Source of the DNA: CAZLHO01 sp964559455 | Lineage (GTDB): Bacteria; Krumholzibacteriota; Krumholzibacteriia; LZORAL124-64-63 | Direction of reading: 5' to 3' | NCBI GenBank assembly: GCA_964559455.1 | Contig: CAZLHO010000079.1 | Span: forward strand, 1 to 10,440 | DNA: 10,440 nt | In this document: one piece after another, positions 1 through 5,478 of the stretch | Position numbering within the stretch: position 1 is the first letter of the stretch | How the letters are laid out: every line of letters starts with the position of its first letter | Position numbers and translations under genes: made by a program | Notes under the pieces: generated by a model | The model's input: only the letters and a program-made list of their open reading frames with translations | Told to the model about the DNA's origin: nothing | Databases searched by the model: none

Positions 1-72
1 GGGGTATATCTCTGTATCCTCGGGGAAAGTGATCTTGTCACCGTTCGGTAAAGTAATGGCAGAACATTTCAT
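1..72 (-). CDS. 5' end of an unidentified leftward gene (partial)
   Basis: An open frame reads leftward off the window from ATG at 72, giving about 24 residues that begin MKCSAITLPNGDKITF. A second in-frame ATG lies at 78. Neither start has a clear Shine-Dalgarno sequence, so the start is uncertain. The phrase ITLPNGDKITF resembles the first beta-hairpin of TGS/ubiquitin-like domains such as the N-terminus of threonyl-tRNA synthetase, but 24 residues are too few to assign a family. The stretch is visibly less GC-rich than the rest of the window. The plus strand is also open here in one frame (2-154), but its translation is low in complexity and runs into the end of the neighbouring gene, so the minus reading is preferred. 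The gene follows the hydrolase gene on the same strand after about 50 bases. Confidence 0.35.
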   Translation of the reverse strand, partial: MKCSAITLPNGDKITFPEDTEIYP

Positions 73-97
73 AGGCATTGAGAGACTTAACAGAATC

Positions 98-114
98 CGC
101 GCTTCCTGGGCGCG
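98..114 (-). terminator. Weak hairpin after the metallo-hydrolase gene
   Basis: Read on the minus strand just after the stop codon at 126, CGCGC and GCGCG form a five-base-pair stem around a seven-base loop, followed by ATTCTGTT. This could be a weak intrinsic terminator between the hydrolase gene and the partial gene at the left edge. The stem is short and the T tract is broken, so the call is tentative. Confidence 0.25.
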
Positions 115-125
115 ATCGGCGTGCT

Positions 126-1031
126 CTAGTCCCCCTGCAGCGACAGGTAGACCATGTGGGTGAATTCCGCGGGCGGGAACATCGCGCTCCCGAACTCGGC
201 GTCCACCTCGGCGGTGGCCTTCGCCGCCAGGATCTCCTCGAGCGACTTGCCCTCGGCCACCAGCGGCGCCACGGCGTCGCGGAAGCGCTGCAGCATGCCG
301 CGGTAGACGCGCAGCTCGTCGAGCGTGCCCACCGGACCGTGCCCCGGCACGATGCGGGTGTCCGGGCCGCACATCCCGATCAGAGTGTCGACGTTCGCGA
401 TCATGCCGTCGATGGTGCCGCCGTGCGCGGTGTCGATGTAGGGGTAGCCGCAGTTGAAGAAGAGGTCGCCGGCGTGCAGCACGTCGGCGCCGGGCAGGTG
501 GACGATCAGGTCGCCGCCGGTGTGGCCGGCGGGCAGATGGCGGATCTCGACCGTCTCGGCGCCCCAGCGGACCGTCAGGGCGTCGTCGATCAGCAGGCTG
601 GGCAGCGCGCCGGCCGGCGAGGCCTCCACGTCGTGGTCCAGCACGTCCAGGTGCTGGGGCGCGGCCATCCAGTCCAGCGCGGTGCGGTGCGCCGCGATCA
701 CGGCGCCGGCCGCGTTCAGGGCCTCGTTGCCGCCGACGTGATCGAAATGCCAGTGGGTGTCGACGACCAGCCGCACCGGGCCGGAGTCCAGGGCGGCCAC
801 GGCGTCGATCTGTTTCCCGGCCATCTCGACGTAGTCCGCGTCGACCAGCAGCACGCCGCCGGGACCGGAGACGGCCATCACGTTGCCGCCGGCGCCGGCC
901 AGGACGTGCACGTTCTCCGCCAGTTCCAGCGTGCGCACCGGGATGGCGCTGAAGTCCTGGGCCAGGGCCGCGCCGGCCCCGCAGGCCGTCAGCGCCGCCA
1001 GGGCGACCATCGAGAATCTCTTCATCCGCAT
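126..1031 (-). CDS. Exported metallo-beta-lactamase-fold hydrolase
   Basis: This 301-residue protein carries the full metal-binding set of the metallo-beta-lactamase fold: HWHFDH at residues 93-98, a GHTGGD motif with His170, HAGD with Asp189 and PGHGP with His231. These are the expected ligands for two metal ions, usually zinc. The N-terminus (MKRFSMVALAAL then TACGAGAALAQ) is a signal sequence. It fits signal peptidase I cleavage after ALA near residue 24, but LTAC at 14-17 also matches a lipobox, so it may be a lipoprotein. The general layout resembles exported class-B-like and quinoprotein-relay-type hydrolases. The substrate cannot be deduced, and antibiotic hydrolysis should not be assumed. 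Of three clustered ATGs (1036, 1031, 1025), the one at 1031 sits eight bases after AAGGAG (1045-1040). The gene is divergent from the thioesterase gene. Confidence 0.88.
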   Translation of the reverse strand: MRMKRFSMVALAALTACGAGAALAQDFSAIPVRTLELAENVHVLAGAGGNVMAVSGPGGVLLVDADYVEMAGKQIDAVAALDSGPVRLVVDTHWHFDHVGGNEALNAAGAVIAAHRTALDWMAAPQHLDVLDHDVEASPAGALPSLLIDDALTVRWGAETVEIRHLPAGHTGGDLIVHLPGADVLHAGDLFFNCGYPYIDTAHGGTIDGMIANVDTLIGMCGPDTRIVPGHGPVGTLDELRVYRGMLQRFRDAVAPLVAEGKSLEEILAAKATAEVDAEFGSAMFPPAEFTHMVYLSLQGD

Positions 1032-1120
1032 CGCATCCGCTCCTTGCTCGGGGTCCGATTCAGGGCGGGCGCGCCCGCCGTCACGACCTTGCCCCGCGCC
1101 GGGCCGCCGGTCAAGCGCGC

Positions 1121-1149
1121 TCGACGCCTCGCCGCCGACAGGCTATGAT
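1121..1149 (+). promoter_or_regulatory. Promoter of the acyl-CoA thioesterase gene
   Basis: TCGACG (1121-1126) and TATGAT (1144-1149) are separated by 17 bases, a good sigma-70-like match in otherwise GC-rich DNA. Transcription would start near 1156, giving a leader of about 30 bases before the ATG at 1187. The gap 1032-1186 is a divergent intergenic region. On the opposite strand TTGACC (1114-1109) could serve as a -35 element for the hydrolase gene, but I see no convincing -10 for it. Confidence 0.5.
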
Positions 1150-1186
1150 CGCCGGGCAGCTCCATTCCCCCTTCTGGGAGGTCACG

Positions 1187-1582
1187 ATGCCCGGTCCTTG
1201 CGACGCTCCGGCGATCCGCGTGCTCATGATGCCGCGGGACACCAACGCCCACGGCACCATCTTCGGCGGCGTGATCCTGAGCCACATCGACCAGGCCGGA
1301 GCCATCGGCGCCTACCGCGCCGGCTGCGAGCGCGTGGTCACCGTCGCCATGGACAAGGTGGAGTTCCACCAGCCGGTGCACGTGGGGGATCTGGTCAGCT
1401 TCCACGCCCAGGAACTGCGCCGCGGCAACACTTCGATCACCATTTGCGTGGAGGTCGACGCCGAGGGTCGGGGCGAAGACACCCCGCGCCGGGTGACCCG
1501 GGCCGAGCTGACCTACGTCAACATCGACGCCGCGGGGCGCCCGACGCCGATCGGGAGTCCAGGCGCCGGAAACGGCGGCTAG
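1187..1582 (+). CDS. YciA-type hotdog-fold acyl-CoA thioesterase
   Basis: The 131-residue product is a single hotdog domain that hydrolyses acyl-CoA thioesters to free acid and CoA in the cytoplasm. The signature is MPRDTNAHGTIFGG at residues 15-28, followed by HIDQAGA (33-39), whose Asp35 matches the catalytic acid of YciA-like enzymes. A second family block, FHQPVHVGD, follows in the middle of the protein. Length and motif order match the short YciA/acyl-CoA hydrolase group rather than the tandem-hotdog forms. The ATG at 1187 is chosen because GGGAGG (1176-1181) lies five bases upstream. An in-frame ATG at 1145 falls inside the predicted -10 box and adds 14 residues without family similarity. 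The last 20 or so residues, rich in Gly and Pro, are poorly conserved. Acyl chain preference cannot be read from sequence. Confidence 0.9.
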   Translation: MPGPCDAPAIRVLMMPRDTNAHGTIFGGVILSHIDQAGAIGAYRAGCERVVTVAMDKVEFHQPVHVGDLVSFHAQELRRGNTSITICVEVDAEGRGEDTPRRVTRAELTYVNIDAAGRPTPIGSPGAGNGG

Positions 1583-1583
1583 A

Positions 1584-1604
1584 GGCCGATTGGCCGGGAT
1601 TTTT
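1584..1604 (+). terminator. Possible short terminator after the thioesterase gene
   Basis: GGCC-GATT-GGCC (1584-1595) forms a four-base-pair stem with a tetraloop, then GGGA and TTTTT (1600-1604). The position right after the stop codon suits a terminator, but the stem is short and four bases separate it from the T run. Confidence 0.3.
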
Positions 1605-1683
1605 GCCGACAACGCCCCATAAGAGACTAGGAATAAACCATTTATAAAATATCGCCTGTGGCCGAAAAATGCGCCCGCGGGTC

Positions 1684-1713
1684 TTGACGGCAAGCCCTCA
1701 TCGGAACTAGATT
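1684..1713 (+). promoter_or_regulatory. Candidate promoter of the speD-SET pair
   Basis: TTGACG (1684-1689) and TAGATT (1708-1713) are 18 bases apart. An inverted repeat CTTG-ACGG-CAAG (1683-1694) overlaps the -35 element and could be an operator half-site pair. Upstream, 1617-1652 is an AT-rich patch containing TATAAAAT (1643-1650), which might be a second -10 box but has no fitting -35. Transcription from the main candidate would leave a leader of about 110 bases before the TTG start at 1833. Confidence 0.4.
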
Positions 1714-1726
1714 TCTCCCCTGTTTT

Positions 1727-1795
1727 GCGCCCGCCGGGCGCGACATCATGATGCCGTCCAAAGCCTGGGCCCCCCGGTGCAGACCCGAAGACGGC
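1727..1795 (+). other. Structured 5' leader of the speD-SET pair
   Basis: The leader contains GCGCCC-GCC-GGGCGC (1727-1741), a six-base-pair hairpin, then a longer-range pairing of GCCGTC (1753-1758) with GACGGC (1790-1795) that encloses a C-rich segment. No T tract follows, so it does not look like a terminator. It matches no riboswitch consensus that I recognise. Regulation through this leader is inference. Confidence 0.25.
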
Positions 1796-1818
1796 GACGT
1801 TTTCCGACCTTTCGAAAC

Positions 1819-1824
1819 GGGGGG
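1819..1824 (+). promoter_or_regulatory. G-run ribosome binding site that sets the TTG start of speD
   Basis: Six Gs lie eight bases before TTG (1833) and only three bases before an ATG at 1828 that opens a nine-codon frame ending in TAG. Spacing favours the TTG. No other start codon occurs in the speD frame between the upstream stop at 1749 and 1833. Confidence 0.5.
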
Positions 1825-1832
1825 TTCATGGA

Positions 1833-2204
1833 TTGTACAAGGGCAAACACCTCTTAGTCGATTGCCGCAACGTTCCGCGCGAGATCTGCCTCGACGACCG
1901 GTTCCTGCTGATCGCCCTGGCCGAGGCCGCGGAGCAGGCCGGCGCCACGGTCATCTCCCAGATCCGGTACAAGTTCGGCAGCGAGTCGCCTCCGGGCTGC
2001 ACGGCCATCGTCATGCTGGACGAGAGCCACTGCTCGGCGCACACCTACGCCGACCAGGGCCTGGTCGCCCTCGACTTCTTCACCTGCGGGACCACCGATC
2101 CCTGGCAGGTGTGGAGGCTGATCGAGGCCAAGCTGCCGGGCGTCGAGGCCACCGTGCGCGAAGTCGACCGGTTCACGCCCGCGGGGGAACCCGCGCGCGT
2201 ATGA
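1833..2204 (+). CDS. speD: S-adenosylmethionine decarboxylase homologue, pyruvoyl-dependent (SpeD-like)
   Basis: Class-1 bacterial AdoMetDC proenzymes cleave themselves before a serine that becomes the pyruvoyl cofactor, then decarboxylate SAM to supply aminopropyl groups for spermidine. This 123-residue protein has the cleavage motif DESH with Ser65, His70 in HTY and Cys85 in FFTCG. These correspond to Ser63, His68 and Cys83 of the Thermotoga maritima enzyme, with identical spacing. The N-terminal GKHLLVD and GATVIS segments also fit. It is divergent around the active site: CSAHTYADQG replaces the usual LxIHTWPEYG type. The start is TTG, fixed by frame and by the upstream G run. The stop overlaps the next gene by ATGA. 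No spermidine synthase gene is in view. Some SpeD homologues are known to have become arginine or ornithine decarboxylases, so SAM as substrate is likely but not certain. Confidence 0.87.
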   Translation: MYKGKHLLVDCRNVPREICLDDRFLLIALAEAAEQAGATVISQIRYKFGSESPPGCTAIVMLDESHCSAHTYADQGLVALDFFTCGTTDPWQVWRLIEAKLPGVEATVREVDRFTPAGEPARV

Positions 2205-2698
2205 CACCGACGTCCCGGGCGGTCATCGTCGGGGATTGCAGCTTGGGCAAGGGACTCTACGCCGGCAGGCCCTTTTCCGCCGGCGAGAGGATCCTGAACC
2301 TGAGCGGCTGCCGCTTCGACCGCGACGACCCCATCCATCACCTCGCCGTCGGAGCGAACCTGCTCCAGACGGGCCGGCTCACGTATATCCTGCTCGAGCC
2401 GCCCGGCGTCTTCGCGAACCACTCCTGCAATCCCAACGCCGGCATCTTGGGCAACCGCCATCTCGTCGCCATCCGCGCGATCGCCGCGGGCGAGGAGATC
2501 CGCTACGACTACTCCACGACCATGGACGAGGATTACTGGACCCTGGACTGCCGTTGCGGGGAACCGGGATGCCGCGGCCTGGTCCGGGACTTCAAGTACC
2601 TGCCGCCCGAACTGCAGCGCCGCTACCTGGACCTGGGGATCGTGCAGGGATTCATCGCCCGGCGCTGCCGGTCGCGTCTGGCGTCGCAGGCCAGCTAG
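2201..2698 (+). CDS. SET-domain protein-lysine methyltransferase
   Basis: This 165-residue protein is almost only a SET domain with a post-SET tail. It should transfer methyl groups from SAM to a lysine side chain of an unknown protein. Visible blocks in order are KGLYAGRPFSAGE (17-29), NHSCNPN (73-79), GEEIRYDY (97-104) with the catalytic-type Tyr104, and the post-SET cluster CRCGEPGC (117-124). The CxCx4C cysteines together with Cys76 would bind one zinc ion. All landmark residues are present, so it should be active. The ATG at 2201 overlaps the stop of the SpeD-like gene (ATGA), so the two are translationally coupled. The frame stays open upstream to 1748 through the SpeD gene, but that extension is an Arg/Pro-rich shadow. 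The gene ends three bases from the convergent permease gene. The target protein is unknown. Confidence 0.88.
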   Translation: MTPTSRAVIVGDCSLGKGLYAGRPFSAGERILNLSGCRFDRDDPIHHLAVGANLLQTGRLTYILLEPPGVFANHSCNPNAGILGNRHLVAIRAIAAGEEIRYDYSTTMDEDYWTLDCRCGEPGCRGLVRDFKYLPPELQRRYLDLGIVQGFIARRCRSRLASQAS

Positions 2699-2701
2699 GG
2701 A

Positions 2702-4003
2702 TCAGTCCTCGACTTCGCGCAGGAACCAGGCCAGCCCGCCGCCGGCCAAACCCAGCATGGCGAAGACCAGCACCACCCCGCGGGCGCCGATCGCCGGAGC
2801 CAGCAGGCCGACCGAACCGCTCAGCAGCAGCACGACCCCGATCAGGGTGTTGCTGACCGCCACGTACGAGGCCCGCCGGTCGGCCGGGGCCATGTCCAGG
2901 ATGTAGACCTGGCGTCCGACGCGGATGCCGGTGTGGGCCAGCGCCACCAGCAGGTAGAGCCCGCCGTAGACGGCCAGCGCCCAGTTCCCCGACACTGCGA
3001 AGCCCGAGACCAGGAAGGTGGCCACCCCGATCAGGCCGACGGCCAGGCCGGCCACGGACAGGGTCCGCCGGCTGGAGCGGTCGGCCTGCCAGCCCCAGAC
3101 CGGGGCGCTGAGGGCCTTGGCCGCGCTCGCGGCCACCATCAGCACGCCCAGGCCGGCCAGCCGCCCGGCGGTGGCCTCGCGGGCCAGGATCACGTAGTAG
3201 GGCATCGAGAGCACCGTGCCGGCCAGCAGGGCGCGCGCGATGCAGAAGTTGCGGAAGTCCACGTCGGCGGCCAGGAAGCGCAGGCTGTGCAGGGCCACCT
3301 TCAGGGCGTTGCCGCCCCCCTCGACGGCGCCGGGCAGTTCGACGACCCGCGCCATCGTCAACGCGCCGGCCAGCCAGGCCGCGCCGGCGACCGTCAGCAG
3401 CAGGGCGAACTGCCGCCCCCCGAAGCCTTCCGGATCGCTCACGGCGAAGAAGAGCCCCACCCCCAGGGCGATCCCTCCCGCCGCCATCTCGGCCAGGCCG
3501 CTCAGGCGCCCGCGGCGGGTGCGGGGGATCGTCTTGCCCTGGATATCCTTCGACGAGACCGAGCTCGCCGCGCGTCCGAAGCTGAAGACGGCCAGCAGGG
3601 CGACCGTCGTCCAGCCCGCCGCCGCTCCCCGCAGCAAGGCGGCCGTCAACGCGATCGAGAGCACGGCCGCCGCCTGCACGACCGCGCCGCCCACCCAGAA
3701 ATGCTTGCGGATCGGCCGGCGGCGCAGCGCGCCGCCGATCGCCAACTGGGGCAGCAATGCGCCGGCCTCGCGCACGGGCACCAGCATGCCGATCGCCGCG
3801 GCCGGCGCCCCGAGGACGGACAGCATCCAGGTCAACACGAGCTTGGGATCGCTCAGGGCGTCGCCCAGCTTGGTCGCGGTCTGGGCGCCGAGCAGGCGGA
3901 AGAAGTTGGCGGGCACGTCGGTGCAGGCCGCCTCGGGGATGTCCTTGCAGACGCGGGCGTTCTCTTCCTCGTTCGCGATCAGGGCGTAAAGGCGCTCGCG
4001 CAC
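2702..4003 (-). CDS. MFS permease of unknown substrate
   Basis: A 433-residue integral membrane protein with about twelve hydrophobic segments. A cytoplasmic N-terminal tail of roughly 50 residues, rich in charge and with three Cys/Glu-containing turns, precedes the first membrane helix. The central loop near 222-240 separates two halves. GWQADRSSRR (304-313) is a motif-A-like loop of the major facilitator superfamily in the second half, and SSKDIQGKTIPRTRRGRL (150-167) is a strongly charged loop in the first half. It does not share the POT signatures of its upstream neighbour and is a different MFS subfamily. The start is GTG at 4003, one base after the upstream TGA, with AGGCGG six bases before it inside the end of the previous gene. 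Both genes are therefore one coupled operon. Substrate and direction of transport are unknown. Confidence 0.8.
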   Translation of the reverse strand: MRERLYALIANEEENARVCKDIPEAACTDVPANFFRLLGAQTATKLGDALSDPKLVLTWMLSVLGAPAAAIGMLVPVREAGALLPQLAIGGALRRRPIRKHFWVGGAVVQAAAVLSIALTAALLRGAAAGWTTVALLAVFSFGRAASSVSSKDIQGKTIPRTRRGRLSGLAEMAAGGIALGVGLFFAVSDPEGFGGRQFALLLTVAGAAWLAGALTMARVVELPGAVEGGGNALKVALHSLRFLAADVDFRNFCIARALLAGTVLSMPYYVILAREATAGRLAGLGVLMVAASAAKALSAPVWGWQADRSSRRTLSVAGLAVGLIGVATFLVSGFAVSGNWALAVYGGLYLLVALAHTGIRVGRQVYILDMAPADRRASYVAVSNTLIGVVLLLSGSVGLLAPAIGARGVVLVFAMLGLAGGGLAWFLREVED

Positions 4004-4004
4004 C

Positions 4005-5351
4005 TCACACCGCCTGGCGCGCGTCCAATCGGCGCGTGACCGCGATGTAGACGACCAGCGCCGTCAGCGAGATCAGGCCGACGACGACGTAGGCGTACCA
4101 CAGGTAGTGGGCCTGGGCGTAGACCTCGGGCATGGGCCCCTGGCCGACCAGGGCCAGGTCGTGGGCGGCGCGAGTGGCCTCGTCCAACGTGCCCGGCTCC
4201 GGGCAATACTTCCTGAGCAGGAATCCCGAGAAGATGAAGCCGAAGATCCAGGCGAAGAAGGTGTTCATGTGGGCGAAGCCGAGGAAAGTGCCCTCCTTGC
4301 CCTTGGGCGCCTGCAGCGAGGCGAACTCCAGCCACTTGGGACTCAGGAAGCACTCGGCGATGCCCTGGATCGAGATGCCGATGATCATCATGAAGGTGAT
4401 CGGATGCATCTGGAGCCCGAAGATGTTGACCATGCCGTGGAACCACGCGGACGCGGCCATGGACACCGCAGAGAGCGGGATCAGCATCATGGCGACCAGT
4501 ATCGCGTTCTGCGGCTTCCACTTGCGAATCAACTGCGTGATCATCACGACGAAGATCACGACCACCAGCGGGTTGATGTTCGCGTACCACTCGGGCTTGT
4601 AGGTCTCGCCGGCCATGCGCAGCACGTAGTCGGGCATCGAGGCGTAGAGCTGGCCCTGGATCGCCCAGAAGCCGGCGGTGATCAGGATCAGGAAGAGGAA
4701 GCGCAGGTTGCTCATCGCCATCCACATGCCCTGGAGCGTTTCCTTCACCGTCCTGCTCTGGCCCTGGCCGTCGCCCTTGTCCGGGAAGTAGATCAGCGCC
4801 ACCAGGATCAACGCGATCAGGGCGGCGGCCGCCGAGAACCAGGGCACGTTCTCGACGCCCAGGTCGATCCGGATCGGGGCCACGATGGTCTTTCCGGTGA
4901 ACGAACCGATGTTCACGACCATGTAGAATATCGAGAAGGCCCGCGCCCGGTTCGCCTCGTCGGAGGACTTGCTCACCGTTCCGGTGATGACCGGCTTGAC
5001 GATCGCGCCTCCCAGCACGATCAGCACGAGGCCGACAATCACCGGACCGAGAGTGCTGAACATCCCCAGCGCGCTGTAGCCCGCCGTCAGCAGCGCGAAG
5101 GCCGCCATCAGGGCGTAGCGGAAGCCGATGCGATCGGCCAGGGCGCCGGTGAAGAAGGGCACCAGGTAGATCCAGCCGCCGAACATGCCGGCCACCAGGC
5201 CGGCCTCCACGTCGTCCAGGCCGACGACGCGGATCAGGTAGGTGCGCAGGGCGATGAAGGTGCCGTAGTAGGCGGCGCGTTCGCAGAGCTCGGCGACGTT
5301 GCCGGTCCAGAACATCCGGGGAAAGCGCCAGGTCGTCGCGGCCTGGGACAT
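4005..5351 (-). CDS. POT/PTR-family proton-coupled oligopeptide transporter
   Basis: A 448-residue inner-membrane transporter with about twelve to fourteen hydrophobic segments. It shows POT (PTR2) hallmarks: the first-helix motif ELCERAAYYG (21-30), matching ExxERxxYYG with proton-coupling Glu and Arg; the MFS motif-A loop GALADRIGFR (69-78); Lys119 in GGAIVKPVITG; the second PTR2 signature FSIFYMVVNIGS (139-150); and Glu333 followed by SPKW (337-340) in the tenth-helix region. Family members import di- and tripeptides, and some nitrate or other small substrates, with protons. Di/tripeptide uptake is the best guess. GGAGG (5362-5358) lies six bases before the ATG. The gene leads an operon with the second permease, one base apart. 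A promoter lies at 5464-5436, giving a leader of about 80 bases that shows no obvious structure. Confidence 0.87.
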   Translation of the reverse strand: MSQAATTWRFPRMFWTGNVAELCERAAYYGTFIALRTYLIRVVGLDDVEAGLVAGMFGGWIYLVPFFTGALADRIGFRYALMAAFALLTAGYSALGMFSTLGPVIVGLVLIVLGGAIVKPVITGTVSKSSDEANRARAFSIFYMVVNIGSFTGKTIVAPIRIDLGVENVPWFSAAAALIALILVALIYFPDKGDGQGQSRTVKETLQGMWMAMSNLRFLFLILITAGFWAIQGQLYASMPDYVLRMAGETYKPEWYANINPLVVVIFVVMITQLIRKWKPQNAILVAMMLIPLSAVSMAASAWFHGMVNIFGLQMHPITFMMIIGISIQGIAECFLSPKWLEFASLQAPKGKEGTFLGFAHMNTFFAWIFGFIFSGFLLRKYCPEPGTLDEATRAAHDLALVGQGPMPEVYAQAHYLWYAYVVVGLISLTALVVYIAVTRRLDARQAV

Positions 5352-5435
5352 GTCGGTCCTCCGGGAAAGGGATACGGGCCTGCGGTCGCGGCCCTTCGAT
5401 TCAGCGGGTCGGCGTGCGGGAACAAACTTCGGGCG

Positions 5436-5464
5436 ATTCTAGGCGGGAATCAAGCCCGGAGCAA
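5436..5464 (-). promoter_or_regulatory. Promoter of the POT-permease operon
   Basis: On the minus strand TTGCTC (5464-5459) and TAGAAT (5441-5436) are separated by 17 bases, starting 14 bases after the stop codon of the upstream gene. The same TAGAAT box occurs upstream of two other leftward genes here. The gap 5352-5478 holds otherwise only the leader and the ribosome binding site. Confidence 0.5.
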
Positions 5465-5478
5465 CGCAGAAGGCGTCG

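Noticed and set aside
126..1031. Antibiotic-resistance beta-lactamase
   Set aside because: The fold and metal ligands are present, but they are shared by many hydrolases and nothing here indicates beta-lactam hydrolysis.
1145..1186. Upstream start of the thioesterase at ATG 1145
   Set aside because: The ATG is part of the predicted -10 box and lacks a ribosome binding site; the start at 1187 has a strong one.
1828..1857. Nine-codon frame starting at ATG 1828 as a separate gene
   Set aside because: It is only three bases from the G run and overlaps the speD start. It is kept as a possible regulatory element, not as a coding feature.
1748..2200. In-frame N-terminal extension of the SET protein from ATG 1748
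   Set aside because: It reads through the SpeD gene in another frame, is Arg/Pro-rich, and has no family similarity. The ATG at 2201 in the ATGA overlap is the better start.
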